Source of the DNA: Phycisphaerae bacterium
GTDB lineage: Bacteria > Planctomycetota > Phycisphaerae > Sedimentisphaerales > SM23-30
NCBI GenBank assembly: GCA_021736565.1
Contig: JAIPFO010000242.1
Coordinates: 1-6,161 of the forward strand
DNA: 6,161 nucleotides
Reading direction: 5' to 3'
The notes below the pieces were generated by a model that had not been told where the DNA came from, did no database searches, and worked only from the letters and a program-made list of their open reading frames with translations. Shown piece by piece: positions 1-6,161 of this stretch. Position 1 is the stretch's first letter; each line of letters opens with the position of its first letter. The position numbers and the translations under genes were made by a program.

Positions 1-938
1 GCCACATCGCCATGATCATAACTAAACGGCGCCCGTGACAATGTTGGGCACGAAGTCGGTTCCACCGGGATAATATCGATATTGGCACCATTGATCTTAT
101 CGGTAGTAAATGGGAACGCCAGCCCGGCAAAATTACTGCCGCCACCGGCACAACCGATCACCACATCGACTTTCTTTTCCCCCGCCTTGGCCAACTGTTT
201 TTTGGCTTCCAGTCCAATAATCGTCTGATGCAGCATCACATGATTTAATACACTGCCCAGGGCATATCGCGTTTTCCCCGTTGGGTCTGTCACCGCCGCT
301 TCAACCGCTTCGCTGATAGCGATTCCCAGACTGCCGGGCGTATCGGGCATTTCTTTCAGTATCTGCCGGCCGGCATTTGTCTGGTTGCTGGGACTGGCAA
401 TGCATTTACCGCCCCAGGTTTCCATCATCAATCGACGAAACGGCTTCTGGTCGAAGCTGATCCTCACCATAAACACCTTACATTCCAACCCCACCAGAGA
501 ACAGGCAAAACTCAACGCACTGCCCCACTGACCGGCACCGGTCTCGGTGGTCAATCGTTCGATCCCCGCCTGCTTGTTATACCAGGCCTGGGCGACGGCG
601 GTATTGGGCTTATGACTCCCGGCAGGGCTCACACTTTCATTTTTATAATATATCCGGGCAGGGGTCCCCAGATGCTCTTCGAGGTACTTTGCCCGAATCA
701 ACGGCGAGGGTCGCCATCGATAGAGTAAATCGAGAATTTCCTCAGGGATATCGATCCAACGTTCCTGGGAAACTTCCTGCTCGATCAGGTTCATCGGAAA
801 AACCGGGGCCAACATCTCCGGCGATACAGGATTACCGTCCGGTCCCAAAGGGGGCTGCATCGGCGTTGGCAGATCAGCTGCCAGGTTGTACCATTGACGG
901 GGAATGTCCTTTTCGTCAAGAAATATCTTTACACTCAT
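1..938 (-). CDS. trpB: Tryptophan synthase beta chain, TrpB2 type (3' end outside window)
   Basis: PLP-dependent cytoplasmic enzyme that joins indole and L-serine to give L-tryptophan. The frame reads without a break from ATG 938-936 to the window edge, giving 312 residues; the C-terminus is missing. Visible motifs: the PLP-lysine segment SPAGSHKPNTA with Lys110; the ETGAGQWGSA stretch with the likely catalytic Glu132 (equivalent to Glu109 of classical TrpB); the glycine-rich phosphate-binding loop CAGGGSN at 263-269; and PVEPTSCPTL at 291-300. The long N-terminal region before the lysine, the SHKPNTA motif and Trp138 in GQWG (His in TrpB1) place it in the TrpB2 group (COG1350), not the TrpA-coupled TrpB1 group. 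The start is fixed by AAAGGAG seven bases upstream. No trpA or other trp gene lies on the visible upstream side. TrpB2 enzymes often act alone or as indole-salvage enzymes, so a role without TrpA is likely but inferred. Confidence 0.95.
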   Translation of the reverse strand, partial: MSVKIFLDEKDIPRQWYNLAADLPTPMQPPLGPDGNPVSPEMLAPVFPMNLIEQEVSQERWIDIPEEILDLLYRWRPSPLIRAKYLEEHLGTPARIYYKNESVSPAGSHKPNTAVAQAWYNKQAGIERLTTETGAGQWGSALSFACSLVGLECKVFMVRISFDQKPFRRLMMETWGGKCIASPSNQTNAGRQILKEMPDTPGSLGIAISEAVEAAVTDPTGKTRYALGSVLNHVMLHQTIIGLEAKKQLAKAGEKKVDVVIGCAGGGSNFAGLAFPFTTDKINGANIDIIPVEPTSCPTLSRAPFSYDHGDV

Positions 939-945
939 CGAAAAA

Positions 946-952
946 CTCCTTT
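946..952 (-). promoter_or_regulatory. Ribosome binding site of trpB2
   Basis: Reads AAAGGAG on the minus strand, seven bases before ATG 938-936. It is a near-ideal Shine-Dalgarno sequence and settles the start codon. It is the strongest of the three ribosome binding sites visible in the window. Confidence 0.85.
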
Positions 953-1026
953 AAAACTGTCAGATTGGACGCCAGCGTCAAAAGTCATGTGACACCATGA
1001 TTTTTCTTTTAATCGACGTTATTGTG

Positions 1027-1040
1027 AGTCAATATTGACT
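1027..1040. promoter_or_regulatory. 14-bp perfect palindrome, candidate operator for trpB2
   Basis: AGTCAATATTGACT is a perfect inverted repeat with no spacer, about 88 bases upstream of the trpB2 start. On the minus strand its right half gives TTGACT, resembling a -35 hexamer, so a dimeric regulator bound here could block or assist RNA polymerase. The symmetry is seen directly; the operator role is inferred, and no regulator can be named. Confidence 0.3.
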
Positions 1041-1257
1041 TTTGCCGCAACCATCATGTTAAGAGTACTTTCGTCCTTTTCCATTGTGTTCGATTGAATG
1101 CCTTCTGGTCGCAGGACTGTCAGGGCGCATTGTGTATCATTTTTACCCATTTCGGATTTTTCGAAAGTGTCCTTTACTCAAATTGCACGATAAAGCCCTG
1201 CTAATTAAGGAATTAACGTATAAAAAAGTCTGAAAGTTGCCCATTAAGAATATTTAG

Positions 1258-1330
1258 AAAAATTCGATTGGCTCACTATACATAATAACTTCATTTTTCA
1301 CAACACTTATTTTGAGATTTTAGCCACCGA
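1258..1330 (-). terminator. Possible terminator after the TIGR03790 gene
   Basis: Directly after the TGA at 1333-1331, the minus strand reads TCGGTGGCT (1330-1322). This can pair with AGCCAATCGA (1273-1264) through one G-T pair and one bulged A. Five T residues (1262-1258) follow almost at once, as in a Rho-independent terminator. The weak point is the loop of about 48 bases, far longer than usual, so this may be chance. Confidence 0.3.
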
Positions 1331-3028
1331 TCACATCGCGGGCCTGAATCCCCTGGCCCTGGCATATCGCGGTTTGTACAGCGGGTCGCCGATCAGGATA
1401 ATTCGCCAGGACGTAAAGGGCAGCGTTCTGTAAAAACACTCGACGAGGCAATATTTACCCCCCATCAACTCCCCCATCAACTCATCCGGCCGTGGGAAAC
1501 TGTGTAAATAGGGCTCCGAGGTCGCCCCTAACGTTGCGGTAACGCCCTTTTCCAGCATCCGCTTACACCACACATTACTATCCGGCTTCTTTTTATCCCG
1601 TCCCAAAGTTTCCGCTTCAAAACTTGCAATATGATAGCCAATCGCGCCGAGGTTGTACGTAAAGGAATCAATATAGTTACGCAGGCTATACCAACCGCAA
1701 TAGAGCACCGTATCGGGGCACTCGCCCACAGCAAAGAGCGAATCGACGTTGTTTTCAACTACTTTTAACGCGGTCTCTTTTTCAATCAACCGGGCCAGCT
1801 TCCTCAATTTATCATCGTAATAGCCATAGCTCCCGATTTTCTCCGTTGCGGTATAAATCCCGCGCGCATCAATATAGGCGGTCCCCTTGATCGGCATGCG
1901 TTCTGCCGCAATCGCCCGCTCAATGAGTTCAAGGGCAATTTTTGGCGTTGGCCCATCTAAACGAGAAACCATGAATGTCCGAGCATTTTCCCGATCAGCG
2001 GGCAAAACCGGAAAACCCTTCTTTTTAAAGACGAGCATCGGATTGGGCTGCTGGTCATTAAGGGGATATTGATCCCACAAGACCAGGGCCAGCTCACTGT
2101 CAAATGCCGATTCACTGTCGTCATCGCCAATATTCGCACGCCTTGAAACTAACCCTTCTGAATGGTTCGGATGGCAGATCACCTGAAGACCGGCGATTTG
2201 ATAAATCAAATCAAACCGCTCTTTCAGAGTCGTCCAATCATTCGTATCGCCTGAAATTTCTTTCAATCGCCCTATCCCCTGGAGAAGCGTCGCCTTAACG
2301 GCTTCCATCTCAAGCTGGACGGCCTTTTTTGTCCCGGTCGCCCCCTGCTTCTTATAATGCTGTTCCAACGCCTGATAACGCCCCTGCAGACCATACCATA
2401 GGATCGACATTTCAGTCATTTTTTTGACCTTTTCCTCGATCCCCAGACCTGAAGTCCCCATTCTGGACAATGCCTTAGCCGCCGCGGTAAAGGCCTCAGT
2501 GGCCTGACGATAGAGTGTTACCGCCTCCTTACCGCGTCCCAGTTTATAACGTGGCATTCTGAAGGTTTTCATATCGGCCGAAGGAGCAACCCCTCCCTCA
2601 GAAAAGGCGTTCAGATTACTGGACAGCTCCTTCAATTCAGCAAAACGCTCATCCAGTAATTGTTCGATCAACTTCTTTTGCCTGCCCAGATCGCCGGAGG
2701 GAACAAACCGTGCAATCCGCAACGGCACACCGTAGACTGTCACCAAACACTTAATCCCCGCCATCTCCGGTCGAATTAACTTTTCCCTGATGGCCCCAAC
2801 ATAAGAGTCTTCATACTCCTTGCGGCTGACCCTCTCATTCAATGACATTTTAATCGAAATAATATGAGACGGAGGCACATTACGCTTCACACAGTAATCA
2901 TTCGCCACTGCCATCGAGTCACTGCTACTCGCATTAGCAATAACAGCGATCTCATCCGGGGCAAGTGCCCAACACTCGCTTGGGCCCACTGGCACAAAAA
3001 ACAGGGCCATCAGTAGAAATTTTTTCAT
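1331..3028 (-). CDS. Secreted TIGR03790-family protein with a helical insert
   Basis: Uncharacterised exported protein, 565 residues from ATG 3028-3026. Residues 1-23 form a signal peptide (MKKF, hydrophobic core, Ala-Leu-Ala before the likely cut), so it should act in the periplasm or at the surface. The Cys at 19 has no lipobox. Family-like blocks in order: VIANASSSDSMAVANDYC (about 29-46), LVTVYGVPLRI (95-105), FDSELALV (309-316), VSRLDGPT (354-361), GTAYIDARGI (382-391), LYCGWYSLRNY (442-452), YHIASFEAETL (465-475), GVTATLGATSEPYL (495-508), SWRIILIGDPLY (540-551). Residues about 106-305 are a charged, helix-prone insert between two of these blocks. TIGR03790 is reported only from genomes with exosortase; function unknown. 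An upstream ATG at 3085 would add 19 residues before the signal peptide and has no ribosome binding site, so it is rejected. The gene is divergent from the glycosyltransferase at 3265. Family assignment is from recognised motifs, without a database search. Confidence 0.8.
   Translation of the reverse strand: MKKFLLMALFFVPVGPSECWALAPDEIAVIANASSSDSMAVANDYCVKRNVPPSHIISIKMSLNERVSRKEYEDSYVGAIREKLIRPEMAGIKCLVTVYGVPLRIARFVPSGDLGRQKKLIEQLLDERFAELKELSSNLNAFSEGGVAPSADMKTFRMPRYKLGRGKEAVTLYRQATEAFTAAAKALSRMGTSGLGIEEKVKKMTEMSILWYGLQGRYQALEQHYKKQGATGTKKAVQLEMEAVKATLLQGIGRLKEISGDTNDWTTLKERFDLIYQIAGLQVICHPNHSEGLVSRRANIGDDDSESAFDSELALVLWDQYPLNDQQPNPMLVFKKKGFPVLPADRENARTFMVSRLDGPTPKIALELIERAIAAERMPIKGTAYIDARGIYTATEKIGSYGYYDDKLRKLARLIEKETALKVVENNVDSLFAVGECPDTVLYCGWYSLRNYIDSFTYNLGAIGYHIASFEAETLGRDKKKPDSNVWCKRMLEKGVTATLGATSEPYLHSFPRPDELMGELMGGKYCLVECFYRTLPFTSWRIILIGDPLYKPRYARARGFRPAM
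1459..1482. repeat. Two exact 12-bp tandem copies inside the TIGR03790 gene
   Basis: CCCCCATCAACT occurs twice back to back (1459-1470 and 1471-1482). On the coding strand the repeat is in frame and gives Glu-Leu-Met-Gly twice, at residues about 516-523. It looks like a small slippage duplication that keeps the reading frame. Confidence 0.75.
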
Positions 3029-3032
3029 AGTA

Positions 3033-3040
3033 TCCTTCTT
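3033..3040 (-). promoter_or_regulatory. Ribosome binding site that fixes the TIGR03790 start
   Basis: Reads AAGAAGGA on the minus strand, then TACT, then ATG 3028-3026. The four-base gap is a little short but workable. The alternative ATG at 3085 has only TTTTGACTACTT before it, so this site decides for the start that also gives a clean signal peptide. Confidence 0.65.
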
Positions 3041-3046
3041 TTTAAC

Positions 3047-3073
3047 AATATATAGTAGTCTTTTTCCTGACAA
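3047..3073 (-). promoter_or_regulatory. Weak candidate promoter for the TIGR03790 gene
   Basis: On the minus strand TTGTCA (3073-3068) is one base from the -35 consensus. TATATT (3052-3047) is one base from the -10 consensus but lies only 15 bases downstream; TATTGT at 3050-3045 has a 17-base gap but fits less well. A transcript from here would have a very short leader ending in the AAGAAGGA site. This is a consensus match only, in an AT-rich stretch where chance matches are common. Confidence 0.25.
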
Positions 3074-3252
3074 TGATAGTAACATAAGTAGTCAAAATGA
3101 GAATTAAAACGTCAATTAAGGCCAAAAACCAATGTTTCACCCACAGTTTCGTCCCAAGCGAGCTCAGCGATCAATGACCCTGAGAGCCATTATAACTAAA
3201 CGGCTGAGATTATGGTAGATTTGTTCCGATAGATTTTTGAAAATTCCAACCG

Positions 3253-3257
3253 CAGGA
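3253..3257 (+). promoter_or_regulatory. Ribosome binding site supporting a TTG start
   Basis: CAGGA lies seven bases before the TTG at 3265. An in-frame TGA at 3238-3240 closes the frame upstream, and no ATG or GTG lies between it and the TTG. The first in-frame ATG is near 3437 and would remove the first membrane segment and the conserved WLDEG motif. TTG at 3265 is therefore the best start; the site is only moderately strong. Confidence 0.6.
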
Positions 3258-3264
3258 TACAGGC

Positions 3265-4899
3265 TTGACTCACATCCCAAACATCCACATCTCCTCAAAA
3301 TTGAAGGCGGCCCATGTCTGCCTGCTCCTGATATGCATCGGCGGGGCGATCTTGCGATTCTGGCACCTGGGTGCCGAAAGCCTTTGGCTGGATGAGGGGG
3401 CGACCGCCCGGCGAATTCAGTTGACCTGGCCGCAGCTCATGGCGGAATTGTTCTTTATCAAAAACCACCCCCCGTTCCATTACGCCCTTCTAAAAGTATG
3501 GGGGTCCCTTTTTGGTTTTTCAGAGTTCACGATGCGATTCTGGTCGGCGGTGGCCGGTACGGTGACCATCGGGGCGATCTACCTGACGGGGAAAAAACTC
3601 TTTTCGACAAAAACCGCACTATTCGCCGCCGCCATGGTCGCGGTCTCCTACTACAATATCCGCTATTCCCGGGAAGCCAGGTTTTATTCCTTCAACATCC
3701 TGCTCCCTCTGGTCTCCATGTATTTTTTCATGCGGATCGTCTTGTTCAATCAATCGTCCTGGAAGATATGCCTGGGCTATGTCCTGGCATCCACCCTGAT
3801 GCTCTACAACCACTATTTCGGCATTTTCACCCTTTTCGCCCAGAGTCTCTTTGTTGTGACCGAACTGGCCAGGGGGCACAGCTCGCTGAGAAAAGTCGCC
3901 AGGCTGGCCGGCCTGGCCGCGATCATTATCCTTCTATTCTCTCCCTGGCTGGGGGTTGTGATCTCAGGCACCCAAGCCTACCACCAGACCAGCAGCATCG
4001 TTCTCAAACGCCCCAACCTTCTGGAACTCCCTGGCACACTGGTCGCATTTTGCGGCTATCACCCGGTAGCCAGCGTGCTGGTCATCCTCACCATGCTCAT
4101 CACGATCATTACTCTATGGCCCAAAGTAAAACGGACACTGACACCTCCCCCCACGGCCACCGTCCCCCCAAGCCCGTCACTCCATAGCCGTAAAATTGTC
4201 TTACTCATTCTCTGGACCACCGTGCCGGTCATAACGCCATTTATTATCTCCTACCTCAGCAACCCCATATTCAATGATCGCTATAACGGCGGTGCCTTTA
4301 CCGGTTTTTTCCTTCTGGCGGCCTATGGCGCCACATGCCTGAAGTTCCGGCACGTTCAATGGGTACTTATCGTCGGGATCATTTACTGCCTCTCCCTGCC
4401 GACCCGTTACCTCCACCGCGAAAAGACAAACGAGCAATGGCGAGAAGCCACCGGCTACATCGAACAAAACGCCGAGCCTGGCGACCTGGTCCTCTTCGAC
4501 GCTTTCTTCTGCTATTTCAATGCCTATAAATATTACCAGAAACGCACCGACCTCCGGATCGCCGGTTTCCCGACGAATCGATATGACCAAAGCATCAGCG
4601 AGACAAGCCAACTCTTAAAACAACGCTCCACGTTCCTCATCCCGAAAAAGACCCTGGCGTCCTCCAATGCCGCCGGGGGGCCTCCAATGACAGAAGAGCA
4701 GATCCATGCCCTGGAAAATCCCTTGAGCCCTCCGACCCTCATCGGTGGCCACAAAACGGTATGGCTCATAAAATCCCACCACCTCGACCAGCATAACCTG
4801 CTACTGACTCACCTTAAAAACAGCTATAACAACGAAGAAGCCACCTCACTGCGATGGATCAACATATATAAATTCTCTAACCGCTCCCTCATCGAGTAG
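3265..4899 (+). CDS. GT-C membrane glycosyltransferase, GT39/PMT-like
   Basis: Integral membrane enzyme of 544 residues, expected to move a sugar from a polyprenyl-phosphate carrier to an acceptor on the outer face of the cytoplasmic membrane. About 11 hydrophobic segments are visible, the first at about 15-33 and the last at about 364-380. The first outer loop carries ESLWLDEG (Asp43, Glu44), the acidic pair typical of GT-C enzymes, and NHPPFHYALL (67-76), matching the family's HPP-Y motif. EFTMRFWSAVAG (87-98), YSREARFYS (134-142) and LLFSPWL (223-229) are also typical of GT39/ArnT-like proteins. A proline-rich loop (about 294-304) separates two membrane segments. Residues about 383-544 form a soluble tail with EQWREATGYI and EPGDLVLFD, as in many bacterial members. 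Acceptor and sugar cannot be told from sequence. It is divergent from the secreted TIGR03790 gene (236-base gap) and converges on the penicillin-binding protein gene. Start is TTG, supported by CAGGA. Confidence 0.87.
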   Translation: MTHIPNIHISSKLKAAHVCLLLICIGGAILRFWHLGAESLWLDEGATARRIQLTWPQLMAELFFIKNHPPFHYALLKVWGSLFGFSEFTMRFWSAVAGTVTIGAIYLTGKKLFSTKTALFAAAMVAVSYYNIRYSREARFYSFNILLPLVSMYFFMRIVLFNQSSWKICLGYVLASTLMLYNHYFGIFTLFAQSLFVVTELARGHSSLRKVARLAGLAAIIILLFSPWLGVVISGTQAYHQTSSIVLKRPNLLELPGTLVAFCGYHPVASVLVILTMLITIITLWPKVKRTLTPPPTATVPPSPSLHSRKIVLLILWTTVPVITPFIISYLSNPIFNDRYNGGAFTGFFLLAAYGATCLKFRHVQWVLIVGIIYCLSLPTRYLHREKTNEQWREATGYIEQNAEPGDLVLFDAFFCYFNAYKYYQKRTDLRIAGFPTNRYDQSISETSQLLKQRSTFLIPKKTLASSNAAGGPPMTEEQIHALENPLSPPTLIGGHKTVWLIKSHHLDQHNLLLTHLKNSYNNEEATSLRWINIYKFSNRSLIE

Positions 4900-4912
4900 C
4901 ATCAAAACCGCA

Positions 4913-4950
4913 CAGGGGTCCTCGTCGAAAACATAGAGGTGTCGCCCCTG
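4913..4950. terminator. Hairpin in the convergent gap, possible shared terminator
   Basis: CAGGGG (4913-4918) can pair with CCCCTG (4945-4950), and CCTC (4920-4923) with GAGG (4936-4939), giving a two-part stem around a 12-base loop. It lies between two convergent genes, where a two-way terminator is expected. Neither side has a strong T tract: leftward there is TTTT five bases past the stem, rightward none. So termination here is plausible but weakly supported. Confidence 0.3.
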
Positions 4951-4955
4951 ACTTG

Positions 4956-6161
4956 TCATTGCCTTATGACGCGGGGCTCCATTTCACTTACCGACTCCGG
5001 GGCCTCTGCCAAATCACCCGGTACCCGCATGTACGTCAACGCGTGCCGAAGGACCTCTCGGACGACCGGTCCGGCGACCACGCCACCGGTATACCCCAGC
5101 CCCAACCCCCTGTCGGGTTCTCGTATGGTCACCAGCACACAGAGCCTGGGGTTGGCCGCCGGAGCCCCGGCAATAAATGAGCTGTTCCACTTTTCTGCCT
5201 CATACCCTTTTCCATTCTTTTTCGGAATATTGGCCGTTCCGGTTTTTCCAAACACCTGCCACTTTTCCAACTGGGCTTGACGATGTGCCGTGCCGCCTTC
5301 CTGCCTGACCACATTTATCAACGCCTTATCAATAACTTGTCGGGACACTTCCGGGGAAATCGCCATACCTGCAATATTCCAGGCGGCCCCTTCCAGTTTA
5401 TACGTGCCCGGCAGTCGATATTTATAGTAATTCTCAACGACCTCGCCCTGGTGCACCACGCCGTTAACAATCCTTGGTTTCACCAAGCGCCCTCCATTGA
5501 CCAAAACACAAAATCCCCGGATCAACTGAATGGGGGTCACCGAAATTCCCTGCCCGAAGGAAACGCGTGTCAGGGTGTACCCCGGCCCATACTTTGCCTT
5601 CAACTGCTGTGAGAGGGTATAGAGACTTCCATCCTTCCTGACCCTCTCATGCGGCTGGCCGACTCCCTCTCCGGGCAGGTCGATCCCTGTCTTACGGCCA
5701 AAGCCAAACTTTTCAATCATCTCGTAAAAATAATCATCTCCCATCATCTGAGCGATCTTCGCCACCCCGATATTACTGGATTTGACAATAATATCGGCGA
5801 CACTTAAGACGCCATGATATCGCTTATATTCTCTGATGCGTCCAAACCCTTTTCCAACATAAGGCCTGTCCAGGCAATTGATCTTTTGATCGATACGAAC
5901 AAAGCCGCCCTGAATACCCGCCGCCACAGTTATGGGTTTAAATGTACTACCGGGTTCATAAGGGTCCGTCAGTGCCTGGTTTCGCTTTAATTCCGGCCCG
6001 ATCATTCTCGCATCGTTCAGATCAAAGGCTGGATAATTCGCCAGGGCCAAAACCTCGCCGGTTTTCGGGTCCATAACAATGGCGGTACCACTTTTAGCAT
6101 GAAACTTCTTGACCGCTTTTTCCAGTTCCAGCTCTGCCTGTTCCTGAATCACTGCGTCAAT
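4956..6161 (-). CDS. ftsI: Class B penicillin-binding protein, FtsI-like (5' end outside window)
   Basis: Membrane-anchored D,D-transpeptidase that cross-links peptidoglycan, in FtsI at the division septum. The window shows the last 401 residues, from IDAVIQ (the family's TID-x-x-x-Q start of the transpeptidase domain) to the TGA at 4958-4956; the membrane anchor and dimerisation domain lie outside. All three active-site motifs are present: STFK with nucleophile Ser72 and Lys75 (fragment numbering), SSN at 128-130, and KTG at 306-308. SFGQGISVTPIQL is also typical of FtsI. The frame is open through the window edge, so the in-frame GTG at 6152 is an internal Val codon, not the start. There is no PASTA repeat after the catalytic domain, unlike PBP2x or SpoVD. 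The next gene downstream is convergent, so murE, which often follows ftsI, is absent here. FtsI fits best; a paralogous class B protein such as PBP2 is less likely but not excluded. Confidence 0.92.
   Translation of the reverse strand: MDAVIQEQAELELEKAVKKFHAKSGTAIVMDPKTGEVLALANYPAFDLNDARMIGPELKRNQALTDPYEPGSTFKPITVAAGIQGGFVRIDQKINCLDRPYVGKGFGRIREYKRYHGVLSVADIIVKSSNIGVAKIAQMMGDDYFYEMIEKFGFGRKTGIDLPGEGVGQPHERVRKDGSLYTLSQQLKAKYGPGYTLTRVSFGQGISVTPIQLIRGFCVLVNGGRLVKPRIVNGVVHQGEVVENYYKYRLPGTYKLEGAAWNIAGMAISPEVSRQVIDKALINVVRQEGGTAHRQAQLEKWQVFGKTGTANIPKKNGKGYEAEKWNSSFIAGAPAANPRLCVLVTIREPDRGLGLGYTGGVVAGPVVREVLRHALTYMRVPGDLAEAPESVSEMEPRVIRQ

Larger units (their letters stand above)
939..1330. other. Intergenic region between the TIGR03790 gene and trpB2
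   Basis: 392 bases without a supportable gene. Both flanking genes read leftward, so this is 3' flank of the TIGR03790 gene and 5' flank of trpB2. The part at about 1201-1330 is clearly AT-rich. It holds a possible terminator next to the upstream stop (1258-1330), a 14-bp perfect palindrome (1027-1040) and the trpB2 ribosome binding site. Small inverted repeats at 968-979 (GACGC-CA-GCGTC) and 1150-1166 (TTTCG / CGAAA) are too short to call. Only very short open frames occur on the minus strand, none rich in Trp codons, so no trp leader peptide is seen. I found no convincing sigma-70 pair: TTGACT at 1032-1027 has only a poor TAAAAG 15 bases downstream. Confidence 0.7.

Noticed and set aside
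689..1000. Plus-strand open frame of 103 codons across the trpB2 start
   Set aside because: Mostly antisense to trpB2 coding sequence; no motif or clear ribosome binding site.
939..1330. trp attenuator or T-box leader before trpB2
   Set aside because: No short reading frame with Trp codons and no T-box-like conserved stretch is visible on the minus strand.
3083..3085. ATG as an earlier start of the TIGR03790 protein
   Set aside because: No ribosome binding site, and it would put 19 residues before a typical signal peptide that has its own AAGAAGGA site.
18..3204. 13-base match ATAACTAAACGGC at 18-30 and 3192-3204
   Set aside because: One copy lies in trpB2 coding sequence and one in a promoter region. 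A single match of this length is expected fairly often by chance in 6 kb.
3163..3208. Inverted repeats CTCAG/CTGAG and AGCC/GGCT before the glycosyltransferase
   Set aside because: Arms of four to five bases with long spacers; not enough to call a hairpin or operator.
3498..4187. Plus-strand open frame of 229 codons inside the glycosyltransferase gene
   Set aside because: It overlaps a gene with clear family motifs. Its translation is low in hydrophobic structure, rich in Pro, Arg, His and Gly, and looks like an out-of-frame reading.
4201..4611. Minus-strand open frame of 136 codons opposite the glycosyltransferase
   Set aside because: Antisense shadow of a well-supported gene; no recognisable motif.
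5277..5612. Plus-strand open frame of 111 codons opposite the penicillin-binding protein
   Set aside because: Antisense to the conserved transpeptidase domain; no independent support.
6150..6152. GTG as start of the penicillin-binding protein
   Set aside because: The frame continues upstream as Ile-Asp-Ala into the known TID motif of the family, so this is an internal Val codon and the gene runs past the window.

Overview
The window holds four protein genes in ordinary bacterial layout: three on the minus strand (a TrpB2-type tryptophan synthase beta chain, a secreted TIGR03790-type protein, and the C-terminal part of a class B penicillin-binding protein) and one on the plus strand (a multi-spanning GT-C glycosyltransferase). 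No RNA gene, mobile element, CRISPR array or phage gene was seen. Base composition looks moderate in the genes, with AT-rich gaps between them.

Organism: a Gram-negative-type bacterium that makes peptidoglycan. TIGR03790 proteins are known only, and sporadically, from genomes that carry exosortase (Planctomycetes, Verrucomicrobia, Acidobacteria, Cyanobacteria, some Proteobacteria). A TIGR03790 protein together with a full set of FtsI motifs and a TrpB2 enzyme makes a PVC-group bacterium, possibly the planctomycete class Phycisphaerae, my best guess. This is an inference, not a proof.

Layout: 1-938 (-) trpB2, 3' end outside the window, with a strong Shine-Dalgarno sequence. 939-1330 is a 392-base gap with a 14-bp perfect palindrome and a possible terminator. 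1331-3028 (-) is the TIGR03790 protein with a signal peptide and an unusually long helical insert. 3029-3264 is a 236-base divergent promoter region. 3265-4899 (+) is the GT39/PMT-like glycosyltransferase, starting at TTG. 4900-4955 is a short convergent gap with a hairpin. 4956-6161 (-) is the transpeptidase domain of an FtsI-like protein whose N-terminus lies outside the window.

How the genes may relate: three of the four products act at or beyond the cytoplasmic membrane (secreted protein, lipid-linked-sugar transferase, septal transpeptidase). The divergent pair 1331-3028 / 3265-4899 is the most interesting part. A secreted family tied to exosortase genomes shares its upstream region with a glycosyltransferase of the type that modifies surface proteins, lipids or polysaccharides. 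TrpB2 and the penicillin-binding protein look like unrelated housekeeping neighbours. I found no convincing new defence or mobile system here; the best leads are the insert in the TIGR03790 protein and its pairing with the glycosyltransferase.
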